64,000 nt of DNA from NCBI RefSeq assembly GCF_007744075.1, contig NZ_CP036266.1:3643748-3707747 (forward strand). The letters run 5' to 3'. Source of the stretch: Gimesia chilikensis (GTDB taxonomy: Bacteria > Planctomycetota > Planctomycetia > Planctomycetales > Planctomycetaceae). The translations under genes were made by a program, and so were the position numbers. Below, piece by piece: positions 7,943 to 17,389 of this stretch; position 1 is the first letter of the stretch, and each line of letters opens with the position of its first letter. The notes below the pieces were generated by a model. That model had not been told where the DNA came from. It worked only from the letters and a program-made list of their open reading frames with translations, and ran no database searches.

Positions 7943-8220
7943 GCGTCTGCCAGGGTCAGGTCATCACCGGGGAGGCAGGCCATCGTATACAGCAACTGCT
8001 GTGCTTCGCACTGCGTCTTGTAAGCGTCTGGAATTTTCTTTTCCGTGGCTTCATCCCACTCCAGAATGTAGGTTCGTTCGGAAACTTTCTTACCACGAAC
8101 TTCGACGACCATTCCCGTCCAGCCTGCGCAACTGATTTCTGGAAACTCAGGCAGACAGACTCCCTCTTTAACCTGAATCATTGAGCCTGCTTTGATAGCT
8201 GACGACGCCTTTTTACCCAT
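7939..8220 (-). CDS. Conserved small protein with an SH3/KOW-like beta-barrel pattern
   Basis: A 93-residue acidic cytoplasmic protein. The segment IKAGSMIQVKEGV..GWTGMVVEV reads like the first strands of an SH3- or KOW-type small barrel, as seen in nucleic-acid-binding or adaptor proteins. The remainder has YILEWDEATEKKIP. I do not recognise a named family. It starts at the ATG at 8220. It is convergent with folK and the two stop codons interleave over 4 bases. The ORF is long enough and compositionally ordinary, so I accept it as real. Confidence 0.7.
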   Translation of the reverse strand: MGKKASSAIKAGSMIQVKEGVCLPEFPEISCAGWTGMVVEVRGKKVSERTYILEWDEATEKKIPDAYKTQCEAQQLLYTMACLPGDDLTLADA

Positions 8221-8644
8221 AATTTATTTCTACCAAAACATTTTTGAGATATTTTTTTGCAGGAAACCTGTTGGCACGACTGGCAACAGTGTATCGCTAA
8301 AGCAGCATGAATTTCAATTGAAGTCGATCCAGAACCGTCTCGTTGAATCGAGAATTTAACAAAAAACGGGAATTCCAGCTGAATAACGTGTTCTTTAAGC
8401 AACAGAATCCGAAATCACAAAGGTCATTTCTGATGTGAATGTTGCAATTATACGACACGGCTTAGCACACAGATAAATGGAAAAAACAGGAAAAATATCT
8501 GCTTTCCTATTAACCGTGACCTATGTTTGTAGTGGACCAATCCCTCCCCTCCTCTGGTCTATTCTCCCGGCTTTGTCCAGCCTGTCAGAATCTGAAGTTC
8601 TGACCTGGGAGACACACTTTATTTCACAGTTAATGAGGCAAGCG
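8221..8644. other. Intergenic region upstream of the TadE gene
   Basis: The gap lies between divergent genes and must hold the promoters of the small minus-strand gene and of the TadE cluster. An open frame extends upstream of the TadE start to 8477 but has no ribosome binding site or pilin-like character. I see no hairpin or repeat. Confidence 0.45.
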
Positions 8645-9172
8645 ATGTTGAAGCGGCACAGCCGTTGGGCATTGAATCAAAAATCGAAGCAAGAGCGTTC
8701 CGGAACCACACTCGTGGAACTGGCGTTCGTGGCGCCAGTTTTTCTGGTGTTCGTCTACGCGATCTTTGAGTTTGGTTACGCCTACATGATTTCGAATATC
8801 ATTCAGGAAGCAACCCAGGAAGGGGCTAAGCTGGGACGCTGCGAAGATGTCACCACAGCCCAGGTCGAAACACGAGTCCGTGATCTGCTTGACACCGTGT
8901 TCGACTCAAATCTGGCCACAATCATGGTCAAAAACGCCAGCCAGTTTGACACTCCAGGCGCGGATGTAGAACAAATCAATTTTTCCGAATTACCCGATCT
9001 CGAACTGGCGAATGCAGAGAAAGCACAGCTGTTTATCGTTCGTGTGGAAGTACCTTACAAAGATGTGCGATTGCTCAATTCATTTTTTGTGGACCCGGTA
9101 AAAGCAGCTGAGGCAGCTGATAAAGAGAGAAACCTGGTCCTGTCCGGACACAGTGTCAGGCGACACGAGTGA
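8645..9172 (+). CDS. TadE-like pseudopilin
   Basis: A 175-residue protein with a short basic N-terminus, then RSGTTLVELAFVAPVFLVFVYAIFE: the TadE-type leader with a conserved glutamate followed by one transmembrane helix. TadE-like proteins are minor pseudopilins of tight-adherence (Flp) pili. I start at the ATG at 8645 because GAGG lies about 9 bases upstream and this places the helix about 20 residues from the start; an open frame continues further upstream without support. The soluble part has the TadE pattern (NIIQEATQEGAKLGR). It is followed by a second TadE-like gene and a TadG-like gene, all on the same strand. Confidence 0.85.
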   Translation: MLKRHSRWALNQKSKQERSGTTLVELAFVAPVFLVFVYAIFEFGYAYMISNIIQEATQEGAKLGRCEDVTTAQVETRVRDLLDTVFDSNLATIMVKNASQFDTPGADVEQINFSELPDLELANAEKAQLFIVRVEVPYKDVRLLNSFFVDPVKAAEAADKERNLVLSGHSVRRHE

Positions 9173-9227
9173 TTATCCAGGAAAACATGTCAGCCTGTAG
9201 TACGTCACTGCAGGGGGAAGAGAAAAC

Positions 9228-9800
9228 ATGAGAATCAACTATATCAGAAAAAACAAAACAAACCGACTGGATTCCGACCGCAGAGGTGTTGCTGCGGTCG
9301 AATTTGCCGTTATCGCACCTGTGTTCCTGGCTCTGGTGCTGGGAATGGTAGCCGTCCGGCGCGCCGTGCACACCACGACTGTCATGGAAGCCGCCCTGTC
9401 CCAGGCAGGACGTCTGGCATCCATGGATGCTGATCTCGATTTACCCTCGGGTACATCACTGAATGATAAAATTATCCTGGATGTGCGTAACTTTCTGCGT
9501 GCTTCCGGTATCGAAAATGATGAGAGCAATCTGACGATCACCATCACACGCGCTGATGACGCAGATGGCAATGCTCTGGATCCCATGCCTAATCCTCCCA
9601 GTTCTGGAGACACTTTCGATTTGAGTGATCCAGACAACCGCAATCGCCTGTTCCGGATTGGGATTGAGATTCCGGAAGGAGCAATGAATTCTAAACTGAC
9701 TGAAATTATGAATCTGGAGGGTTCCATGGCGAAACCCATGACGGGGGATGCAGTATGGGATCTGATATTAAATAACGGCACGACAAAGATTGTCAACTAG
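9228..9800 (+). CDS. TadE-like pseudopilin, second copy
   Basis: A 190-residue protein with the same plan as its upstream neighbour: a basic start, RRGVAAVEFAVIAPVFLALVLG (leader glutamate and transmembrane helix), and an AALSQAGRLASMDA segment. The C-terminal soluble domain is not closely similar to that of the first copy, so this is an old duplication or a distinct minor pilin. GGGGAAGAGA lies 5' of the ATG at 9228 and serves as ribosome binding site. It lies 55 bases after the first TadE gene and 73 bases before the TadG-like gene. Confidence 0.85.
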   Translation: MRINYIRKNKTNRLDSDRRGVAAVEFAVIAPVFLALVLGMVAVRRAVHTTTVMEAALSQAGRLASMDADLDLPSGTSLNDKIILDVRNFLRASGIENDESNLTITITRADDADGNALDPMPNPPSSGDTFDLSDPDNRNRLFRIGIEIPEGAMNSKLTEIMNLEGSMAKPMTGDAVWDLILNNGTTKIVN

Positions 9801-9873
9801 TGACAAAACGCATTTATGATCAGCAGCATTTTGAGAAAACAACTTTATTTTTCGGGGAGTCAGAGGGGGTAAA

Positions 9874-11670
9874 ATGAAAATGTATCAACGAGCCAGAAAA
9901 GCGAACGTGAATCTACCCGGCGACCAAAGTCGTCGTGGTGCGTTCATGGTGATGGCGGTACCATTCCTCGTTGCGACCATGGGCTTCATGGCGTTCGGGA
10001 TTGATATCGCTGTGATCACCATGACCAAAACGAAAATGCGCAATGCAGTCGAGGCAGCCGCCCTGGCTGCAGCGCAACAGATTACCGATGCCGTTCAGAC
10101 AACGGCAGACGGCATCACAGAAGGCGGTGACGTATCGAGCAGCGTGCAGGACGCGAACTCGATTGCAGTCGAAGCAGCTAAAGCGATGGCGGAGAAAGTT
10201 GCCGGGCTGAATGGCGTGTATGTGGATCCGGAGACCGATGTCAAATTCGGTAAACGGTACCAGGACGCCTCAGGTACTTTCCATATGATCTGGGGAGAAA
10301 CAGCCAAACCATATAACGTGGTGAAAGTCATCGCCCGTCGTGATAATTCTGAAGAAGGTAAGCCAGACTCGCAGCTGCAACTGTTCTTCGCTGGAATCAT
10401 GGGAGAAAAGACGGCCTCAGTCACCACATCTGCGATCGCCTTCATCGAGGCACGTGATATTGTGCTCGTGCTCGACTACTCCGGCTCGATGAGCTACGAC
10501 AGTGAATTTGATGCCATGTCCTCTTATCGTTTGGGAAAATCGGCAGTAGAAGACAACCTGGATGATATCTGGAATACACTGGTTGATTCTGGCGCGACTT
10601 ATTCGAATTCGGAAAAACTCAAATTTCCTCCTGAAGGCTACGGAAAAATCGATTCCGCAGTGGGTGAGTATATCAGTTCCAACGATGAAGATTACATCTT
10701 CCGGAGATTGGATCTGGATGAAGTCGACTCAAGTGGAAATTTGAAATACCCCTTCCCTCAGGAAGGTAAAAATTATTACGGAAGTCTCAACGGTCAGCCT
10801 ACAGGCTATACAAACAAAAACTTATGGAAGGGTTACATTCGCTGGGTCCGGACGAATGGTACCGTCAGTAATTTTGGCTACCGCAAGAAGTATGGTTATC
10901 GCACACTGATGGGCTATCTCATCAGTCAGCGTAAGAAAAACGACCAGTCCGAAGATCTTTGGCGGGCTCCGATTTATCCGTTCCATGCGATGAAAAACGG
11001 GGTGACACTGTTTACCCAGTTTCTGGGTGGTCTGGAGTTTGGTGACCACATCGGGCTGGTGACCTATGATGATTCGTCCCGAGTCGAATCGGTCCTGAAT
11101 GACGATGGCGTTTCGGAAACGGTCAACCTGGGTGATGAACTCATCACTAACAACTACACAGATATTAATACGATTCAAAGACACAAGCAGGCTTCGCACT
11201 ATGCCCCCTACACCGGTATGGGTTACGGGATTCGTGATGCCAGAGAATTGCTGAGTTCACACGGTCGTGCTGGTGCACGTCCGACGATCCTGGTGATGAC
11301 CGATGGTAACGCGAATCGTTCACCTTCAAACTGGTCTCTCCCGGGAAGCTGGGACTGGGATGATGTGACAGATTTCGATGGCGATGGACAGGCTGATTAT
11401 CAGACCGGCGATCGCCATAAGCAATATGCTCTCTGGCAGGCTGTGGAAGCGGCCAACCTGGGGTATACCGTGCATACCATGACTGTGGGTGAAGGTGCAG
11501 ACCGAGACCTGATGCGGGCCATTGCCAAGGCCTGTAACGGAATCAGCATCGATGCTCCCGGTGGTGCGACGATCGAAGAGATGCGATCACAGCTGTTAAT
11601 CGCCTTTGGTAAGATTGCAGCTAATGTTCCGCCAGCGAAATTGCTGGCAGATCCGGAAAGTGATTTCTGA
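9874..11670 (+). CDS. TadG-like protein with von Willebrand factor A domain
   Basis: A 598-residue protein with an N-terminal TadG-type transmembrane segment (RRGAFMVMAVPFLVATMGFMAFGIDIA split over residues ~22-48) and a following TKTKMRNAVEAAALAAAQQ helix. From about residue 195 it carries a VWA domain with the metal-binding DYSGSMS motif (DxSxS) and a later MTDGNAN segment. The VWA part contains a long insert of roughly 100 residues between the first motif and the rest. VWA-containing TadG proteins are thought to act in adhesion or assembly of tight-adherence pili at the surface. It closes the TadE-TadE-TadG unit; GGGGAGT precedes the start. A strong terminator follows. Confidence 0.87.
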   Translation: MKMYQRARKANVNLPGDQSRRGAFMVMAVPFLVATMGFMAFGIDIAVITMTKTKMRNAVEAAALAAAQQITDAVQTTADGITEGGDVSSSVQDANSIAVEAAKAMAEKVAGLNGVYVDPETDVKFGKRYQDASGTFHMIWGETAKPYNVVKVIARRDNSEEGKPDSQLQLFFAGIMGEKTASVTTSAIAFIEARDIVLVLDYSGSMSYDSEFDAMSSYRLGKSAVEDNLDDIWNTLVDSGATYSNSEKLKFPPEGYGKIDSAVGEYISSNDEDYIFRRLDLDEVDSSGNLKYPFPQEGKNYYGSLNGQPTGYTNKNLWKGYIRWVRTNGTVSNFGYRKKYGYRTLMGYLISQRKKNDQSEDLWRAPIYPFHAMKNGVTLFTQFLGGLEFGDHIGLVTYDDSSRVESVLNDDGVSETVNLGDELITNNYTDINTIQRHKQASHYAPYTGMGYGIRDARELLSSHGRAGARPTILVMTDGNANRSPSNWSLPGSWDWDDVTDFDGDGQADYQTGDRHKQYALWQAVEAANLGYTVHTMTVGEGADRDLMRAIAKACNGISIDAPGGATIEEMRSQLLIAFGKIAANVPPAKLLADPESDF

Positions 11671-12138
11671 GTCTCAACAATTGTCGAATCATGCCTGCTT
11701 GGGTTGATTTCTACCTGAGTGAGAAAGAGGTGGTCGAAAGTCGGCCACCTCTTTTCTCGTTTTGTTGGGCTGTGAAGCCGCAATATTGAAAAGTAATCAG
11801 TAGTCTGGAGTTCCTTCAGGCTCTGGATTTAGCGTCAATTTATTGACTGACAGGAAGTGTAGAAATCTCCAGAAATTTATTGAAAAAGCAGAAATTCTTA
11901 TCGACGAAGAATTAGGATCTATTCATAATAGAATATGTATATCATTGCATGCGAGATTTAAGTTTCCGGTAGTTTTCTGTCGGCTTAACTTATCCTTCCA
12001 CTACTCTCACCCTGTTTGATAACACGCTCTATTTCAGAGAGCCCTTTCAAAACCATTCAGGGGCAATGAGAAGAGATTTACCTCTTTTCACCACCAGAGT
12101 TATTTTAACTTAGGTTTGATAAAAGGGGGTTCTGGTTC
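11671..12138. other. Intergenic region before the DUF1549/DUF1553 gene
   Basis: After the terminator at 11721-11760 this region is AT-rich (about 11860-11960) and holds no credible ORF. It must contain the promoter of the large plus-strand gene at 12139, but I cannot point to a specific box. Confidence 0.5.
11721..11762 (+). terminator. Intrinsic terminator after the Tad cluster
   Basis: GAGAAAGAGGTGG (11721-11733) pairs with CCACCTCTTTTCTC (11745-11758), 13 pairs with a single bulge and an 11-base loop. A T-rich tail (GTTTTG) follows. Confidence 0.8.
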
Positions 12139-15100
12139 ATGTCCTTCGACAAGTTCCGCGCTTATTCTTTTTCCGGCTTTGCGCTCTGCTCGGTTTTCTT
12201 TACGACACTCATCAATGCGGCTCCTTCTCATGCGGATCAAAAGGTCAGCTTTTATCAGCAGGTCCGACCCGTTTTGCAGGCCCACTGTGCCGGCTGTCAC
12301 CATCCGCGAAATCCGGAAGGTGATTATGTTGTCACTGAATTCGTCGACCTGCTGAAAGGGGGCGAAAGTGAATCGGCTGCCATCGTTCCCGGCAAGCCGG
12401 ATGAAAGTTACCTGGTAAAATTGATTACACCTGAGGGTAACGAAGCCGAAATGCCCAAGGCGAAAACGCCTCTGGCTCAGGAACAGATCACTCTGATCCG
12501 TACCTGGATCCAGCAGGGAGCCGTGAATGACTCGCCGGCAAAAGTGGAGTATCGCTTTAATAAAGAAAATCCACCGACTTATTCAGCACCGCCTGTCATT
12601 ACTTCACTGGACTATTCTCCCGATGGGAAACTCCTGGCTGTCGCCGGCTTTCATGAGGTCCTTTTGCATAAAGCGGAAGGAGACCAGATTGTCGGACGTC
12701 TGATTGGCAAATCACAGCGGATCGAATCGGTCACCTTCTCTCCTGATGGGAAATTCCTGGCTGTTACGGGGGGAACTCCTGCAGAACGGGGCGAAATCCA
12801 GATCTGGGATGTGGCGCAGCAGTCACTCGTCAAGTCGATTCCCATTACCTACGATACAATCTATGGCGCCAGCTGGTCTCCTGATGGAAAGCTGCTGGCC
12901 TTTGGTTGCAGCGATAACACTCTTCGTGCGGTTGAGGTTGCTACCGGTAAAGAAATTCTCTACCAGGGAGCGCACTACGACTGGGTGCTGGATACCGTAT
13001 TTTCCCAAGATGGAAGTCATGTGATCTCTGTCAGCCGGGACCGCACTACCAAACTGACCGAACTCAAAACTCAGCGGTTCATCGACAATATTACATCAAT
13101 TACTCCCAAAGCACTTACGGGTGGGTTAGCAGCCATCGATCGCCATCCTACACAGGATACCGTGCTGGTGGGTGGTGCAGACGGGGTTCCCAAGTTGTAT
13201 CAGGTCTTCCGTCAGTCCAAACGCGTGATTGGCGATGATGCGAATCTGGTGCGGACCTTCCCTGCCCTCAAAGGCAGGATCTTTGGTGTCGACATTCATC
13301 CCAACGGCAAACAACTGGTCGCTGTCAGCAGTCTGAATCATACCGGGGAATTGAAAGTCTTTTCATTCGATATTGCTGAGAAATTTCCCGATAATCTAGT
13401 TGCAATCTTAAACAAACGCGTCGCTTCGCGTAGTGCTGCCGAAAAGAAACAGATTGAAGAGAGCCGTACCCAGAATGTGAAACTGGTCAGTGAAGCCCAG
13501 GTGCCTGAATCAGGACTTTATACCGTCTGCTATCATCCTCAGGGGGCCGTGATTGCAACCGCTGGACAGGATGGCCAGATACGGTTATATGATTCCGCGA
13601 CGGGAAAACTGAAAAAGTCATTTGTTCCGGTCCCATTAAAGCAGACGCAGCCTCAAATCGCTGCGAAACCCGGATCAGGCAAGACTGAGAATCAAGAGTC
13701 GCAACAGAACGAACTTGTTGTGATCGACCTCAATCAGGCGAAACTGCCGAAGGAGACATTCTCGGGGGCCGACCCAATTGTAAAACTGGAAGTACAGCCT
13801 GCTCAGGCCACCATCGCTCAGAAGTTTGATACAGTCCAGTTTCTCGTAACCGGTCATCTGAAATCCGGAGCCAAAGCGGATTTAACTCGTCTGGTAAATG
13901 TCAGTCAGAAAGGGAAACCCATTCTGCACATTTCCGAAACTGGACTGGTGCGTGCATTGCAGCCTGGAACTGTTGAAGTGAATTTCAGTCTGCAGGGCCA
14001 GCAGGTCACTTCGAAAATTCACGTGTCCCCCTTCCCCGCAGATTACAGTCCGGATTACTGGCGGGATGTGGCACCTGCGTTTACGAAAATGGGATGTAAC
14101 TCCGGGCTCTGTCACGGAGCCAACAAGGGGAAAGACGGCTTTAAACTTTCTCTCCGTGGAACTGATGATCTGTTTGACCTGCGTGCCTTCACGGATGACT
14201 TGAAATCGCGTCGTGTCAATCTGGCCGCCCCAGAGCAAAGTCTGATTCTCTTGAAAGCGATTGCTGAAGTGCCTCACAAGGGTGGCCAGCTGGCCTTACC
14301 CGGGGACGCGCATTACCAGATTGTTTCTTCCTGGATTAATAAGGGGACGCCCCTGAACCGGGAAGCTGCCCGGGTAGAACAAATCAAAGTCGTGCCAGAG
14401 AATCCAGTTGTTCCCCGCGCTGGACTGCTGCAGCAGTTCCGTGTCCTGGCCACCTATTCCAATGGAGAAGAACGGGATGTCACCAGTGATGCCTTCATTG
14501 ACAGCAGTAATATCGAAGTTGCCAAAATGCATCATGGCGGAATTGCTGAAGTCCTGCGTCGAGGCGAAGCGCCACTGCTGGCCCGCTACGAAGGGAAGTA
14601 TGCAGCCACGACCGTTACTGTCATGGGCGATCGCTCTGAATTTGCCTGGAAGCAGCAACCGGTTTTTAACTACATTGATCAACTCGTCGATCAGAAACTG
14701 AAAAAGACAAAAACCCTGCCCTCTCAATTGTGTACCGATGCAGAATTTATCCGGCGGGTTTACATCGATCTGACTGGTCTGCCTCCTACGATTGAAGATG
14801 TGAAAACGTTCCTGGCAGACAAACGCGATTCACGCCTCAAACGAAATGAACTGATCGATCGTCTGCTCGGTTCTCCGGAATTTGTAGAACACTGGACTAA
14901 CAAGTGGGCTGATCTATTGCAGGTCAACCGGAAATATCTGGGCGTTGAAGGGGCAAAGAATTTCCGTGACTGGATCGAAAAATCAGTCTCCGAGAATATG
15001 CCTTACGATAAGTTCGCTTACGAAATTCTGTCAGCCAGCGGATCCAACAAAGCGAATCCCCCTGCATCCTATTTTAAAATCCATCGCACACCTGAAGACA

Positions 15101-17304
15101 CGATGGAAAATACGACGCATTTGTTCCTGGCAATTCGCTTCAACTGCAACAAATGCCATGACCATCCCTTCGAACGTTGGACCCAGGATCAGTACTATGA
15201 AACCTCGGCATTCTTCGCTCAATTTGGTCTGAAAGCAGCCCCGGAAAGTAAGGGGCGGAATATTGGTGGTACGGCCGTTGAAAGTGGTAAACCCCTGTTT
15301 GAGGTCGTCTTCGACAAAAATGAAGGGGAAATGATTCATGAACGAACCGGCTTGAAAACGCCGCCGAAATTCCCCTACCCTGCTGAGTTCAAAGCCGATC
15401 CGAAAGCGGATCTTTCACGCCGTGAAAAACTGGCCCGCTGGATCACCTCTCGGGACAACCAGTACTTCGCCAAAGCATATGCCAACCGGGTCTGGGGATA
15501 TCTGACCGGAACCGGGTTGATCGAACCGATTGATGACATTCGTGCCGGAAATCCAGCTTCCAATCCAGAACTGCTGCAGAAGCTGACCGAGGATTTCCTG
15601 TCTCACGATTTTGATGTACGGCATCTGATGCGCGTGATCTGTCAGTCGCGTACCTATCAGCTGTCTATCGAATCCAACGAATGGAACGAAGACGATAAGA
15701 TTAATTATTCGCATGCCAAAGCACGTCGCTTGCCTGCAGAGGTGCTTTACGATGCTCTCTGTCGAGTGACCGGGTCTGAATCCAATATTCCTGGTGTTCC
15801 TGCAGGGACTCGGGCAGCAGAACTTCCCGATGTGGGATTCAAACTGAAGAGCGACTTCCTGGCGAAGTTCGGTCGTGCTCAGCGCGAAAGTCCCTGTGAA
15901 TGCGAACGATCTTCGAGTGTTGAACTGGGGCCGGTGATGGCTCTGATCAGTGGTCCTACGGTAGGTAATGCGATCAGTGACCCTAATAATGCCTTGAGTA
16001 AGCTGGTTCAGCAGGAAAATAATGACTCTTCCCTGGTCGATTCAATCTTTCTGCGGGTATTAAATCGTCCGGCGACTGCTGAGGAAAAGCAGGCTGGCGT
16101 TAAACTGATACAACAGCAGATTCAGAATGAACACCAGTCACTGAAGCAGCGTCTGGCGGAATATGAAAAGAGCCTGTCCCCTGAGATCGTTCAGCAGGAA
16201 AATCAACGGGTTCAGAATATCAAAGACGCACAAGAGAAAATTGCTTCGTTCCAACAGGCCATCGCCCCCCGCGAAGCCTGGTTGAATAAAGAGCAACAGG
16301 CCAGGACAGCACGGTTGCAAAAGGAGTTAACGGAGTATCAGAAATCCTTGCAATCCCGGATCGCTGCCTGGGAGAAAGAAGAAACCAAAGGTTCCAATTG
16401 GGTCGTCATCAAGCCGGAATCATTATCGGCTACCAACGAATCGACCCTGGAAGTACAGCAGGATCAGTCGATCCTGGCCAAAGGTAAAAATGGAAAAGGC
16501 GACTATCAGATTGTTGCTCATACAAATCTGAAAGCGCTCTCTGCGGTTCGCCTGGAAGTACTCACCGATGATTCCCTTCCTCAAAAGGGACCGGGACGTT
16601 CTGGGGACGGAAACTTCGTACTCAATGAGTTCGAGGTTTATGTGGCTCCTAAATCGAAACCAGATCAGAAACAGAAGCTGAAACTGTTTAACGCCCAGGC
16701 TGATTTCAGTCAGAATACGTATCTGGTTGCGACCGCCATTGATGGTCAAGTCAAGCCATCAGGCGAGGGCTGGGCTGTCTCACCACAGATCGGGAAGCCT
16801 CATAAAGCCAGTTTCGACATTCAGTCTCCGCTACCGTCTGATGATCAGGGAGTCATTTTGACCTTTGTCATGAAACAGCACTTTAGCAGTAATACGCATT
16901 CTATCGGTCGTTTCCGGCTCTCTATTACCAATGGTAAAGGACCAACTACGCTCGATCAGCATCCCCAGGATATCCGTAACATTCTGGCGAAACAGGCTGA
17001 TAAGCGTAACGCTGCAGAGAAAAAGAAACTGCTTGACTATTACAGTAAATCAGACAGCAGGCTGCAGTCGATGATCAAAGCAGTTGCGGACAGTAAACAG
17101 CCGCGGCCAACCGATCCCAAACTTGTCGAATTACAGCAGCATCTGACAGCGATGCAGAATGTGCGTCCCGTCGATCGCAAATTGACACGTCTGCGTGATG
17201 ATGTGCAGTTGAGTGCAGAGCAGGTCAAACAGAATCGACTGGTAGCCGCCCAGGACCTCACATGGGCGTTAATCAATAGTCCTGCCTTCCTGTTTAACCA
17301 CTAA
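12139..17304 (+). CDS. Large secreted DUF1549/DUF1553 protein with c-type heme and WD40 domains
   Basis: A 1721-residue exported protein with a signal peptide to about residue 32. In order: a planctomycete cytochrome-c-like domain with CAGCH at 50-54; WD40-type repeats at ~150-500 (repeated SPDGKLLAV units); a BIG_2-like Ig fold at ~545-630 (QFLVTGHLKSGAKADLT, GTVEVNF); a second cytochrome-like segment with CNSGLCH from 653 (C-x4-CH spacing); another Ig-like part; DUF1549 at ~840-1040 (VYIDLTGLPP and a third heme-like motif CNKCHDHPFERW); DUF1553 at ~1085-1330 (ANRVWGYLTGTGL); then a coiled-coil and a jelly-roll-like tail. The family is a hallmark of Planctomycetes and its role is unproven, probably redox or polysaccharide-related at the cell surface. 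The DUF1501 partner follows 85 bases downstream, as usual. Confidence 0.92.
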   Translation: MSFDKFRAYSFSGFALCSVFFTTLINAAPSHADQKVSFYQQVRPVLQAHCAGCHHPRNPEGDYVVTEFVDLLKGGESESAAIVPGKPDESYLVKLITPEGNEAEMPKAKTPLAQEQITLIRTWIQQGAVNDSPAKVEYRFNKENPPTYSAPPVITSLDYSPDGKLLAVAGFHEVLLHKAEGDQIVGRLIGKSQRIESVTFSPDGKFLAVTGGTPAERGEIQIWDVAQQSLVKSIPITYDTIYGASWSPDGKLLAFGCSDNTLRAVEVATGKEILYQGAHYDWVLDTVFSQDGSHVISVSRDRTTKLTELKTQRFIDNITSITPKALTGGLAAIDRHPTQDTVLVGGADGVPKLYQVFRQSKRVIGDDANLVRTFPALKGRIFGVDIHPNGKQLVAVSSLNHTGELKVFSFDIAEKFPDNLVAILNKRVASRSAAEKKQIEESRTQNVKLVSEAQVPESGLYTVCYHPQGAVIATAGQDGQIRLYDSATGKLKKSFVPVPLKQTQPQIAAKPGSGKTENQESQQNELVVIDLNQAKLPKETFSGADPIVKLEVQPAQATIAQKFDTVQFLVTGHLKSGAKADLTRLVNVSQKGKPILHISETGLVRALQPGTVEVNFSLQGQQVTSKIHVSPFPADYSPDYWRDVAPAFTKMGCNSGLCHGANKGKDGFKLSLRGTDDLFDLRAFTDDLKSRRVNLAAPEQSLILLKAIAEVPHKGGQLALPGDAHYQIVSSWINKGTPLNREAARVEQIKVVPENPVVPRAGLLQQFRVLATYSNGEERDVTSDAFIDSSNIEVAKMHHGGIAEVLRRGEAPLLARYEGKYAATTVTVMGDRSEFAWKQQPVFNYIDQLVDQKLKKTKTLPSQLCTDAEFIRRVYIDLTGLPPTIEDVKTFLADKRDSRLKRNELIDRLLGSPEFVEHWTNKWADLLQVNRKYLGVEGAKNFRDWIEKSVSENMPYDKFAYEILSASGSNKANPPASYFKIHRTPEDTMENTTHLFLAIRFNCNKCHDHPFERWTQDQYYETSAFFAQFGLKAAPESKGRNIGGTAVESGKPLFEVVFDKNEGEMIHERTGLKTPPKFPYPAEFKADPKADLSRREKLARWITSRDNQYFAKAYANRVWGYLTGTGLIEPIDDIRAGNPASNPELLQKLTEDFLSHDFDVRHLMRVICQSRTYQLSIESNEWNEDDKINYSHAKARRLPAEVLYDALCRVTGSESNIPGVPAGTRAAELPDVGFKLKSDFLAKFGRAQRESPCECERSSSVELGPVMALISGPTVGNAISDPNNALSKLVQQENNDSSLVDSIFLRVLNRPATAEEKQAGVKLIQQQIQNEHQSLKQRLAEYEKSLSPEIVQQENQRVQNIKDAQEKIASFQQAIAPREAWLNKEQQARTARLQKELTEYQKSLQSRIAAWEKEETKGSNWVVIKPESLSATNESTLEVQQDQSILAKGKNGKGDYQIVAHTNLKALSAVRLEVLTDDSLPQKGPGRSGDGNFVLNEFEVYVAPKSKPDQKQKLKLFNAQADFSQNTYLVATAIDGQVKPSGEGWAVSPQIGKPHKASFDIQSPLPSDDQGVILTFVMKQHFSSNTHSIGRFRLSITNGKGPTTLDQHPQDIRNILAKQADKRNAAEKKKLLDYYSKSDSRLQSMIKAVADSKQPRPTDPKLVELQQHLTAMQNVRPVDRKLTRLRDDVQLSAEQVKQNRLVAAQDLTWALINSPAFLFNH

Positions 17305-17389
17305 GATTCATCAGGACAGCAGCACAGAATAAATGCGGATGGATACAATATTGAAACAGTTCTCTAACAAAAACTGAGGAGACACAGAA

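Noticed and set aside
8477..8644. Upstream extension of the TadE ORF
   Set aside because: The extension has no ribosome binding site and would put more than 50 extra residues before the leader.
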